The notes beneath the pieces are model-generated. The model was not told where the DNA came from. It searched no databases and saw only the letters and a program-made list of their open reading frames with translations. From NCBI GenBank assembly GCA_020086605.1, contig JACBWW010000008.1, forward strand, positions 15,650,714 through 15,714,713: DNA of 64,000 nt, given 5' to 3'. Position 1 is the stretch's first letter. Each line of letters begins with the position of its first letter. The position numbers were made by a program, and so were the translations under genes. Positions 28,962-41,900 of the stretch are shown here, piece by piece. Source of the DNA: Lanius collurio (taxonomy: Eukaryota; Chordata; Aves; Passeriformes; Laniidae).

Positions 28962-31900
28962 CTGCGGGCAAAAAGAGAGAAAAGAGGACATTAGCATCAG
29001 AAATACAGCATGTAGCACATATGGGCATTTTGAGATTCTGTTACTGAGTTCCTTGACTTCCCAGTTTCCTATTAAAAATCAGAGCTATTGTTGTTTTTGT
29101 AGGCATGTCCAGGAAGTCTACAATCATAATGGATAATGGCAAAAACAGAAGTTTCCAAACAAAATGCACCATGGATACTTTTCAGGTTTGCACGTTTGCT
29201 GTTCTGTGCAATGACTAGCATTTCCCTGTAGAGTCATTTACAAAATACTCTTCTCTGACTACAGCTTATTTCTCTGCCATACACTTTTTATAAAATATAA
29301 AAATAAATATAATGTGAAACACAGTCCCAAGTTTATAGTCACCATTCAATGACTAAACCTATTTCTGTTTCATGAACTATAGCTTGAAATCATATGCCAC
29401 AGAGAGCAAGATTTACCAATCTGAGAATGATATAATAATTATAAATCTAATTATTGAGATAAATTTCACATCTGTGCCTTCTGTTAATGGAACAGATGAT
29501 AACTAAGAAGATGAATGCATTTTTTTACTCATACATTTTTCATCTGCAAAACCACTAATTTCCCATATCATAAGATCATTAAACAAGATAAAGAGTAAAT
29601 TAACACATCTATTAAACTTGGGAAAGGAGCTGTTTTTCTTAAATACATCATACAGCTTTTACATATTTGTTGGCAAACTAGTTTTCTTTTACCCTCATTC
29701 TGCTACAAAGAATATTCTCACAAGCATAAATCCCCAACATTCCAAACATTAACACAGAAGGAAAATATTATACTGAACTTAGAGACCTGAGCTGCGTATA
29801 AACTGCAGTGCATATGCTAATGTTTACAGCACTGTAATCAGAATTTTTCTGTAAAGATTTAGAAGAACTCCAAACTACTAAAATGGGGTAAATGTATACA
29901 CAAAAGCATTTAATTATCAAAGCAGATTCCAAGAGAAGCAGATTCAGATCTTATTTGCAGATGTCTCAAAAGTATGGATGGAGTTTAATAGCATAAATAG
30001 TTAAGAAATACAGATGTAGAACTACTCTAAAGTAATACAGCAGACAAGGAAAATAAAAAGGTCAAGGAAAAGCTGAGTATGAAATCAGTATAGAAGATAC
30101 CCACAATATGTAAAACAAGTCCAACACTAAGACCACCGTCCCCTTGAAAAATGCTTTGTGAAGCAGCAAGAATGTCACTCCCAAATCTCTAATAGGTTAA
30201 TGCAAGGTCCATCTGCACATTACACTAATTTTACCATATTACTTAATTATTACATTCAATGATTTAACCCATGAGTGTATCATGACCTTTTAAGAATGTA
30301 CAAAATTATTGCAAGTTTCATATTTAGAGTATTGGAAAAGTCAAAATTTATTTCAAACATACACTGCCATTTTTAAGTCCAATAAAAAGGAAGAACTTTT
30401 TAAATGTGAAATTACACACCTATGTTTTTTACTAATCTGTCTAGATTAATTTCTATTATTTTAATCATGGAACCTGAGCAAATATTCCATATTCCATTAG
30501 ACAACAAAGTTGCATTGCTTTCACCCTTCTCTAAATTTTGTCCAGCTGAAGAGTCATTTAATTGCTCTCTTATCTAAGAAAGCCAAAATTTTCCTTCTGG
30601 CTTAATGCAATCTCACTGTATTTTTGCTAACTTTCCTCCCTTTATCTGCTACTCTTGTTTTAAAAGCTTGATTAACTGTTTCTTTGCAATTCTCCAACCT
30701 AAAATTGAACCCAGGAGAAACTTCTGGTATTCATTCAACATTCATTAAAAGACACACAGATTGCATCTATCCATGATGATGTGATAGTATCACTACCAAC
30801 ATCTGTGGTACAGACTCAGAGAACCCATTATGTGACTCGAAAGCAGTTTTGCCTGGCTAAAGTTTGGGATTTAAAGGACCATCACAATTCCTGTCACAAG
30901 AAAGAAGTATGTTTGAAGCCCAAAAAATCTGGATCCCCTTCACAGATTTTGCTCTTACCTATCATTCACCCTTACTTGCAGAAATGGAGACGTCTATCAC
31001 TTTTGTCAGAATTTCCTATGTAAATAAACAAATGCCCTGTATTCACTTTTACATTAATATCCAAACTTTACATTTCTCAAATGAATGTGCAATGTTTTTC
31101 ACAAACCATTATCAAAGACATCTAATTAAACTTATCTTTGAGGGGTTTTTTTGGAGGCTTTGTATTTGTAATACTCTGGGGAGTATGATGGCATTACCCT
31201 CAATATCAAGATCTTACATAATGAGAAATCTTTCCCCCCAGCTGCCATTTCAAAAAAATCGTAGCTATTTGCTCAGATATGGCTGTAGAAAGAATTCATC
31301 TTCTATCACACTCAAATGAAATGTTCTACTGAGAAATAAAAAATAAAAGATATGAAGTCTCCTCTATTTGCTTAACTAGTAAAGTAAGATGGAACTCACT
31401 GCACTGAAGGATAAATCTATCCTAGAACTCTCACTGTAAGCTTTGTTTTTCAGTTGTGCTTCACAAAGATTTTGAAACAATGTAATCCATCTCATACAAT
31501 CTGTGAAACACAATCCCTTACCCAAAATAATGCTATTATAAAAGAGGCATTTTGTGGATGAAAAAAAAAAAAAACCAAACTTCAGAGAACCTTGAAAGAT
31601 GATCTAAGCTGCTGGAACACAGCAAATGGGAAGCAGGGTGGCACAAAGGAAGTGTCAAAGCATTACTTACTGAACTGTACTTAGCCTTGAAACAGCTATC
31701 TTCCTTATACAAAAGAATCTCAGAAGTTAAAACCATTCTGCAGACAAAATTGTTTTTTCTAGATCTCTGCACACCACATCGAGTAACTTTCCCCTTCTAT
31801 TTTCTTCATAAAACTATTCTTCTCCCATTTAAATCTGACAAGATAAACCAACTGATATGAGGCAGCTCTGAAATAAAGCCTCTTTGTCTGCAGGAAACTT

Positions 31901-32065
31901 ATAGCAGGAATACTCTTCAGGGATTGTAACTTAGGGAAATATAAACCTTGGTAAACCACAAAGCACTAACCGTCAAAGTGCAATTCTCTAAGCCTTGAAT
32001 TTCATGTTGCTATCAGGTTGCACACCAAGAAGAGACCTGCATGCTAGGCAGCAGGTAAGATGCAA

Positions 32066-32106
32066 AGTTTAGAACAAAAAAAAAAAAAAAGAAAAAAAGA
32101 AAATAA
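32066..32106. repeat. Poly-A low-complexity tract
   Basis: A run of A interrupted by single Gs. No retroposed sequence is recognisable next to it. Confidence 0.8.
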
Positions 32107-35100
32107 CAACTTTTTACAAGAAGAAAAAGAGCAGGGGAGAACAAAGATTAAAAAAAATCAAGTCACATTTAGCAATAACTAAACTTTGGGGTATGCACAA
32201 AACTTGAACAGGATAGAAAGTTTACATTTGTTGCCCTTTGCCTTCTTCCCTGCCCCACGAAGATCCTTCCTGGACTTTATTCCTCCTGGGTGACTACCTA
32301 TCTGGAAGTCATTGACTTTGAACTGTATCAGGTCAGCACTGCCCTGAACAAATGGCACTGCTCCTTATCTAAGAATGAAATTCGTAACTTCCTACTTGTT
32401 TCCCAAATCCACCCCGTCGGATAGGTTCTGTCTTACCTCCTGCTCTCCGTCACTGACTCCTGCCCACCTCACTCTTCTACTCTCTATCCTGACTTCTCAC
32501 TGTCTCCCTGTGGGGGAATTCCTCCCTCACTCCAGCTCCAGTATCATTCCCAATGCATTAACTACAAGTCACTTCTCCAGCTGCTACAGACAATCAATGT
32601 TTCTGATGAGAAGCACTCAGGATAAAACAAACAGAAGACACCACATAGAAAGTGCTTTCACTGAACTCCTTTTGTAACAAAGCCAGGGTGAACAGCAGCT
32701 GCTGAAAGATGCAGTCCAGTTGCAAAAAGCTTGATTGCTTTGCTCCTTAAATAGCCACAGTTCTTCCCATATCAGGCAACAGCTATTTGGGTAGAAATGA
32801 GGGGAACTGTTAGACTGAAATCAGCAAAGCACAAGACCCAAGTACCAGTACAGCCATCAAAATAGAGCTACATTTCACAATCTCCTGGGAACACTAAACA
32901 GAGTAAGAAGCTGAAGCAGAAATGCAACACTTCTAGGACAGACAACACTTCATCCAGAGCTGAAAAGCAGGTTTCCCAACACAGAAATCAAGAAATGGCA
33001 ATAGTCGCAAAAGATATGCACTGAAATGGAAATTTCTGCCTCTGAATGAGGGCTAATAGATGAGCAAATTAGTGGCAGTGAAGGTTAATCACTTTCATTT
33101 ATTCAAAAAAAGTAGGGAAAGCGGGCTATTTTGTCAGATTACCACCTGCCATGCTTTTCACGGGAAATGTGGCATCAGCCTTAATCATTTATAATTACTT
33201 AATTTCACCATTCTCAACTATTAATATTTACACTTGTAATGAAGATGGATTTGGACCGTAAGCTATTACGACACTTCACCACCTCTCACAGACTATGATG
33301 AGCACAGCACTACTCCACAACACACCATCTTAATTCTGGTATTAGTGTAATATAGAGTGGTTTAGCTGGAGGCAAAGATTAAAAGGGGATTTCTCCCATT
33401 CTATGAAGAAGCTACAAACAAATGGTTTTACTCGCTAATACAAGTGCAAAGATATGAAGCTACTGCCATACCCAGAATGCAAAGCCTAACCATGTACACA
33501 AGAGACACTAATAATGCAAGAGCAGCCCTCCCACAAAAGCTCTACGGATAAAAAAGGTGGCTATAATTTCTCTGGCGTTAAAACTGCATAGTTGAAAACT
33601 ACACCAGCAGGAACATGCTGTCCCTAGCAAGACTTGAGATGTCATGACTTTGTTTATACAGGAAAGTTAAATTTAAGTTCTATTCCACTTATATTTAACT
33701 TGTTATGAAGGCAGCTAAGCTATGACTTCATAGTTATTATCTTCAGCAACACCAACACTGAAGAGTTGTGGAAAAGCACTTACAAAACCCCAGAATATTT
33801 AAAGTGAGGAATTTAGTTTGGTTTGTTTTGGCTTTTTTGTCTGGTTGGTTGGGTTTACTTTGTTTTTAAAGAAGAAGCCTTCTGCATTAAAGAGTAGTTG
33901 AGTAAGTACTTCCAAGTGCTCCAGAATCCAGACAAGTTCTGTGGGATATTAACTGGAACAAATGCAAAAAGCAGCTGCCCTGAAAAGATGACGCACACGG
34001 ATACGGCAGCAGTTCTCTTGTCAAAAGCAGCCTTTTAAGCTTGTATTTGATGAAGCATCTACAGACCTAGAAAGCCAAAATAACACATGGCCCACACTTA
34101 ATGCCAGTTCACACCTAGACTGCTTTATGAAAGGAAACAAACTGACCAAGAATGTTCCACACTGAATACTGCAGAATTAGAGTTACACTGGGACAGTCAA
34201 CAGACTCCATCCTGTGGTAATCATTGCTACCCCATTCTAACTTACAGATACAAAAGACTAAAGAATAAGGATGCAAAGGTTTACAATTTTGAGAGATATT
34301 TCCTAGTTTTAAGTAGTTAAATTTTCAAGGTGATACAAAAATTGAGAGAAGAGTGCAAACCACCCAACTGCAAGTAAAATATAGCATCAGTAACACCTAG
34401 AATTTTCATTTTATTCTTTTAAAGGCTGTCAGTATTTCACACTCCTATCAATTTATTATCATCTAGCAGTATTTTCTGATATATTTTGACTATAGGTCTG
34501 CATATGTGCTCTCCAAATCTGGTATGGCTATACAGATGTGTATATAAGCACATACATACACACAAACATTGATATTGACATGCATAAAATGCATGCATGT
34601 ATTTATATAAATAATTATCTCTAAATTCCTACATTTACAACATTGCATATACAGCCAAATATTCTACTTACTCATACATCCCCTCTTTGTGAGGAATTAT
34701 TCTACATCAGTCTGTAACAAGCTGGGAAAATAGGCTATTGGGATTTAAATTTTAAGTGTTATAATGGAGGGATTCAGAATTTCCTCTTTTGTATGTAAGG
34801 TTTAGTCAATTTAAGTAAGGCAAGCTTTAGTACGAACAAACAAGAGTGCTGTCAAAACATAATGAATACGGCACACCAAGATGAGGTGTGCAGCTGCTGG
34901 CAGCCCTAGTTTGGTGCTCTGTTTCAAACCTTTGCAACTGCAGTGACTGCTTCAGTTCTGGCTATTGGCCGGGTAGACATGGGCAGTAAGCTACAGGTCC
35001 TCCCTAGGCACTCAAAAAAGTGCATGCAACACCCTTCTCCCTACCATTAATACCAATTACCAGCATGCCACCATGTCATCAGAACTTCACCTTTCCTCAA

Positions 35101-36159
35101 CCATACGAAAGAACAGACTTCAGTATTTTTCTTCCTATTTCTAAACTATAAAAATCTACAGGGAAAGTAAAACACAAAATTCAATCAACTGGATGTATGA
35201 TCATCCTTTCCATGGACTGCCTAAAGGATTCAAACACATGCAAGACCGCATCACTGCAAAAACAGACGCCAGGAAAAAGCACAGAATTGCAAAAACATCT
35301 GCCCAATCTCTAATGGTCAGACCTGACGGAGACTGTCACAAAGACTTCTTTCGCTGTAGAGGGCTTCTCAGTCTCATTTAACCCAGAGTATTACAATACA
35401 AATAAGCAGATCCTTAATTATGCATTCTCAACTGAACTTGCTAGTTGGATGTGTTCAGTGTATTCAGCTTCACTGACTGCTCTCACTTTTATTCTAGTCA
35501 ACTTTGATCCATGATTTTTCTTCTTCCTGCATAGGAGAATAATCAGTTACAAGAAATCAGAATTTCTTCTACTGAATTACAATGGTGTACTTCTAGCTGT
35601 CCTGACCCTTCCTAAACCCACTGATTGATATTTAACTCACATAATTAGATTTTCATCTCTAGAGTAACAAAAAACAGTACTGAGCTAACTACTAACTTCA
35701 CAGTCGTACAAAATTGATAAAATAGCTGCACACAAGTTAAAGTCTGTAATACAATCAAAGTGAGTAGGCAGGAGTGCAGTCAAAAAGAATGCTCAGGATC
35801 ACAAACGAGCAGGCCACTGGGCAATTCTGTGTGTACAATTCTGCTTTATTATACATAAAATGACATTTTTGCATCTTCACATCATACAACCCATTGAGAA
35901 CATGACATTAGGGTCATTTAAAACCCACTGCTTCTTGAATTTGTAGTTTTTTTAGTATTCTGAGAAGGGAAATAAACCAAGTAATTGGGTGAACAGCATG
36001 TTTGCTATTATACTGAGAAATTTATCTAAATTCCTTGATACGTAAATGTAATTTATTGAAAATAGAAAGGTAATTAGGACGCTAGCACCAAATTTAGAGG
36101 AAAAACATGCAGGGCTGGCCTAAATTACTGCTAAGCATGGTGATCGGTATGCTATGTAA

Positions 36160-36345
36160 TTCAGAACATGAACAAAACAAGAAAAAAAAGGTAACAAGCA
36201 AAAAAAAAAAAACAAAAAACAAAAAAAAACCACAAAAAACCCCAACCAACCAAAAATAAACAACCAGCAAGAAACAAAACAAAGAACTGAAACCAAAACA
36301 CATCTAAAAAAAAATAAAAAAAGAGAGAGGGAAAAAAAGTCTAAG
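36160..36345. repeat. A-rich low-complexity stretch with C runs
   Basis: Long A tracts broken by C or CCCC (for example ACAAAAAACCCCAACCAACC). It has the same plus-strand A/C bias as the stretch near 17.3 kb. Long frames on the minus strand here (F/L/V-rich) are artefacts of the composition. Confidence 0.85.
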
Positions 36346-38920
36346 TGAAAAAAGCCAAAATCAGTAGCCACTGCGATGGGTTTGTAATATTTAACAAGTG
36401 CTATCCTAACAAGTGGTTTCTTTAAAAAAAGTGTCATACATCACACCCATTAAGACCACAGCATCACTAGTTTGGAGGTGTTAACCAAACGCAGTGCACA
36501 GTAGATAACCCTACAGAAATTGTTTGCATTAGACAGGAAACACCCTATTTACCAGAGGGCATGCCTATCCAGGCTGCAGACAGCAGGTTCAGAAAAGAGG
36601 CCTCCTTGTGCTTTTGGGCTGTCTTCTGGAGTTTACATGAACCCATATCACACCAGATTCTGACTATAGCCTCCTGGTACATCTCTTGAGCTGGGAGAAT
36701 GCAGCCAGTCATTCCCTACCAAGTTGCAGAGGCCAGGCTGGGGTCAGGATGTTTCTCACTGACACACTGCTGGTTGTTCACAGCTTGGGAGAAACTGAGG
36801 GAGCACACAGAGGCGAGCCAGGATGTTGGATGCAATTTCCTCTGGAGCCTCCACTCCACCTCAGGCTGGCATGCTATCTGCCAGGCTGTAGTACAGACAC
36901 CATCACAGGCGATGCTTGCCACTGGCTCTGTCCCTGGCTCAGGAGCAAAGCTGGGGCCCTGTCGCTGCTGCTCACAACACAAGCAGTCAGACTCGGACAA
37001 GGCGCCAGCTGAGGGACCTCCTCCTCACCCTTCCATCCACCCTGACAGTGTACAACAGTCTTTTCCACATTTACACTGAACAGAGCAGTCAATATAATGG
37101 GAACTTTTACCCAGCCAGTGCCTTCAAAAAAACCCCCCAAACAAAACCAATAAACAAACAGGTCCTGTCTCAGCCATATTTCCTTCCAACATCCATATCC
37201 AGATTCAAGGACTAACCATAGCCAATTCCTAGTACGCTTCAGCACTGCCAGGGAGCCAAGCACATAATCTTGAGCTCTCTCTAACTGCAGTTGAAACTGA
37301 GGCTGGCAGAGAACAGAATTTAGATAAAACATGGGAGTGTCTCCAAATTACAGACCAAAGACCTGTTTGTCCAGTTACCTACCACAGCGAAGCCCTGTTC
37401 ACCTTCTCTCCAGCTTTCTCATTCTGTTTTCCCCTTAGATCTACCTCCTCTTGGGCTTCTTTGCTTCTTACTTGCTCAGCGCCCCACTGTTCCTAACTTA
37501 CCATGTATCTAGGAATCAGCAGGTCAGGATGATAAGCCATACAGGCCTCTCCATTGCAGTGAGCACATTCCCCAAACAGCATGGAGAGTAACTTTAAGGA
37601 GTGCTTCTCTTGGCTAGAAGTGCCTGCATGGTGTCAGTACCAAGTGGGTTAAAGTCTGCGATATTTTGAAATTATGTAGTTACATGCAGCCAGCCTAAAA
37701 AGCCTAAGAGAAACCTCAAAAATGACCAATTCATTTCCAGTTGGGAGAAGAAAACAAGAGATTATTTAGTTTGCTCTGGTTCTTGCTATGGAAGTTGTGC
37801 TTCATCTTCCTTTCCATCTGGTCTTTTTGTTTGTACCCATTAAAAAAATTTATGCTGCCGAGGCTACTTTCACATAAAAAGATTTAGAAGCTTATTATAA
37901 CAAAAGTCTACACCGCACCCTTTATCACATGAAACACTGTCGGCTTTGCACTGTACTCCAGAGACATGCCCCAGGAGAAAAGCCACTAGGAGACAAGGTC
38001 CTAGAAATATTTTTTCCCCACATTATTTTACAATATTTTTAGGACGGTTTTAAGGGGTTTTTCTTCCCCTTTGTTTTCCAGACCCTTCCCCCCACGTTTT
38101 TTCCCCTAATAATCTTTCAGTAGCAGAACTAAAGTAATCCTAAAATTAAAGGGTAGAAGATTGGGAGCTGATTGAGATAGATTTTACATAGGTTTATGTT
38201 CTAGTTCAGTAGTTCTCTTCCAGTTTAACCCCTAAAATAATTTTAATTATACCTGACTCCTTTCTCCTATAATTCAGTAGAAATAATTCATTTTTACTCA
38301 AAAGAGTAATAAGTCCAGACAGGACCCCTTTTTTCCTTCTTTGATAAATCTGGTAGCTCCCATTCTCTCAAAACTATGAGGGGCAGGACATGATGGATTA
38401 AATGTGTTGTCTTCAAACCTTAAGCAAATACTATCAAAGATGCAAGGAATGAACAGGTAAGACAACATCAGAGCAATGAACCTGACTGAAAGAAAACTAT
38501 ATAGCAGATCACAGTAGTAGAGGATTCTGAACTCTTTTATTATCACATCTAGTGGGACAAGAGTCTGAATTCTTTTATTCCTACTTCCACAGGATTACAA
38601 CTTGGGCAGGGAGAAAAACAAAGGAGGGAAAAGCATTTTAAGGAGGATAGTCTCCAGAAGACACATGCTCTTACTAAGAATAAAAAGTTACTATTTAACC
38701 TCTTGAGAAACAGAAGTGGGGATACATACCTACAGAATGGAAAGCACTTCAGTGATGAAGCACAGTTGCCTACTGAGCATTTGACACGTGAGGGAAATGA
38801 GTTTCACCTCTTCAGCAGCATTTTCACACTAAATGCTATGGTTTATCTTCTTCCTTCATACAAATAGCACAGTTGCAAAATATTTGGAATAAATGCCTAA
38901 TTTTAAACAAGGTGACATAA

Positions 38921-38955
38921 ATTTGCATCTTGTCTTAAAGGGAATCAATGCAAAT
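38921..38955. promoter_or_regulatory. Inverted pair of perfect octamer (POU) motifs
   Basis: ATTTGCAT at 38921-38928 and ATGCAAAT at 38948-38955 are two perfect octamer sites in opposite orientation, 19 bp apart. Octamers are the established binding motif of OCT/POU factors. Any function as an enhancer of MAST4 is unproven. Confidence 0.35.
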
Positions 38956-41900
38956 TAACAGGAGATGTGATCCTATTCCTCTTCCCCTCTCAGGTTTTAA
39001 AAAACGCCAGAGGCAAGATTATATGACTAAAATGTGACATTTTCTATACAAGAAATATAAGGACTTTGCAATTAATATTCTGTCCTGTGTTTTGTTTGGC
39101 TGTAAATAGTCGGTAATGCTTAAGCAGTTAATGCACTGGACTTAAGGAAAAAAGAAAAAACTTTAAAAAAATTAAAACCATTATTTAGGGCAAAATGTGG
39201 TTGTTTGAAAACTATGCCCTTTATTGGTTAGGAGACTAAATATGAACAATTAAGTGGAAGGCATTCAACCTCAAAACTACGTCTGTTCCCACAAGACCTC
39301 TGGCAGCACCATCAGTGTCCCACATTTGAGGGTGCACACATTGACTGCAGCTCAGAAATTCAGTTTGCAGACAAAAGACACTCCTCTCTTCACTGAGACC
39401 CACATTCTCCTTCCCTCCCATGGACAGCTGACCAAAAGTTTTTTAATTAATCATAATTAAGCATCTAGAAGCATTATTTTCCCAGGGGAAGGTGAAAAAA
39501 AAATAAAAATCCATTCACAGTGCCCATTCAGCTGTTGGTCTCTGTTGAGCCTGCGGCAGAGGGCATCAATTAATGTCAGCTACGGCGGCTTTCGTGAAGG
39601 GGGTGTTTGTTCTGTAGCAACCAGACGTCTGCAAAGTTATGCTAAAATGTAAGCGAACAAACACTCCACAGGCATAATGTTAAGACACCACTACACGTAC
39701 ACCTGCAGCCAGCAAAGTGGCATTCCCCACAGTCATACAGGGCTGTGACAAATTAGGATCTGTTTATATTGGAGTCCCCAAACACAGCTACATCCCTTTA
39801 GCAGAAAAACAACAAATAATAGTTATAAAAAATGGGTATGTCTGATCTAGCTTTTTTCCAGATTAAAACTGATCTTATGTAACAGACATAACTACTGATC
39901 ATTATTTTTTATTTAACAGAAATGAGATATTTAACAGAAAAAAAATTTAAGTATGTGCTGGCATAAAGCTGACACCACTTACAAACATACATTAATCATT
40001 TCTTCTCTCCACAAATTTTTATTGGATATACAGTATCCACACTTAAGTGTTAGCTGTGTATCTAAACTGGTATAGTCACATAAGCATATCTTCCTTCTAA
40101 AGACAAAGTTACACCACAGGATAAAAGTCTTTTACTGGTTCAGAATTTCCCCAGAAGGAAATAAAAATGAATCATGAGAATACAAAGTGCCTTTTTCAAC
40201 TGCAATTGTATACTCAGAAATCTGTGTCAGCAAAATTAACTTGATACTAACCATGGCTCAAATTATCACCCCTGTACAAAACCCAGCATGCAGACTAAGT
40301 CTAGGAGCAAACTTCAGCTCCACATGGCAATGCACCTACTGAGGAAGGCAACCTATTACACATGCAGATCATCACACTGCAAAGTCACAGTGAGGTAATT
40401 GGAAACATCTGAATAATCTCTAGTGAAGCAATTCAAACATCTCCAGGCATAGTCATGAGTGGGGATGCCAAGGCCTCTGACAACCAGTCACTATTTTTAT
40501 TTTTTTTTATGGCAATGCTTAATCATCAAGCACCACACAAGCCAGGAAAGATCAGATTATTTACGTGTTTCAGGGTGCTGCCACAGACCTGCACTATATA
40601 TACATGCACATTTATAGTATTAAAAATAGTATGGCACGGTATTGAAAAAAAGTTTCAGTGCCATATGCTTCATGCTTCAAGTGACTCAGTGAGGTCAGAA
40701 ACAAATTATCCAGGCCACTGCAAATAAAGTACTGATAAAGCATTCATGTTATATCATAAAAAACATCTCTTTTTTCTGACATGTTATGCCACTTTTGTAA
40801 TCCAAGTCTCTGAATCACAAACACTGTTCAGCTTTAGAACCCCTTTAGCCTATCCAAGTTATGTTTTCTGTAGATCAAAACACCATAGTGCTGGACCATA
40901 CAGGCTCTGAGAAGAAATAATGCATCACCCAAAGAAAGGCAAATCCTTCTCTGCAAGGGTATACTTCAAGCTTCCTCCCACAGCTGCTGACCCAGCATGA
41001 CTGGAACACAATATGACTTCAAATTTATCCACATGGTTACACTTAATGAAAATCCAGCGAGTGAAACTGGAAAATTAGTAGCATCCTCCAAGCAAAAAAC
41101 CCCAGTACACGTTCAACACTACAAGTTTCCAAGCAGAGCTGTAGTGAAGTGAAACATACCTCCATGAATGAATCTGGCCCACAAAATCAATTTATAGTAT
41201 GTCTTTACCAGGATTTCTTACTGTGGGTACAGTTTTACAGAGAGCAATAGAATTTCCAGAATCAAGTAAAAATTATTTCTCATTTACATCTGTCCTGACC
41301 ACTTCAGTGGTGAATAACACCTTATTCTCTCATGAAAATCCAGAAATACAGAAACAAGACTCAGGAAAAAAAATACTTTGTATACTTCATATACTTTCTA
41401 TAACAGACTTAAATCTATACATCAATATATATCCTACAAGAATACAGGGAAAAAACACAGTACAGACTATACAAGCAATTTATGAAAAAAACCCCAACTT
41501 TTGCACGTACTTTGCCTTGTAAGAACACTCATACCTGTGAAGGACTGTTTTACCACCAAAGTAATGTACTAATTGCTCACAAATAGAAGTAGGTCACAGA
41601 AGATTCATGAAAGCAAGTACCAGTGACTCAGTGTAGAAGGAAGAAGAAAGAAAATAAAGCAAGGATATGATTTATAGTGTGCAAATAAGTATGAGCTAAT
41701 AGTGTGAAGAGGAACAATTTCACAATGAAGATTTGTTTAATTCACCCTGATGTGTCAAGAATGAAGTATCACATAAAATGACAAGTAAAGCAACATCCAC
41801 CACAGAGACAAAAAAGCAAGCAGTGGTAATTACAGTAAGCATTGTAATACTGAACACATCAGTTAACTTACTGTCCACAGCCACAACAGCCCACAGCCCT

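Noticed and set aside
30864..31319. 151-codon plus-strand frame in the first intron's left part
   Set aside because: No recognisable domain, no start or splice context, biased composition. It looks like a chance frame in AT-rich intron.
36094..36437. Phe/Leu-rich frames on the minus strand that resemble membrane proteins
   Set aside because: They are translations of the A-rich simple repeat; the apparent hydrophobicity is a composition artefact.
36874..37332. 152-codon minus-strand frame
   Set aside because: Low-complexity tryptophan- and leucine-rich product with no similarity I recognise, in a GC-richer intronic block.
40400..40520. Possible CR1 3' fragment (TTCAAACATCTCCAGG)
   Set aside because: Only about 20 bases look similar, and the flanks do not follow the CR1 order.
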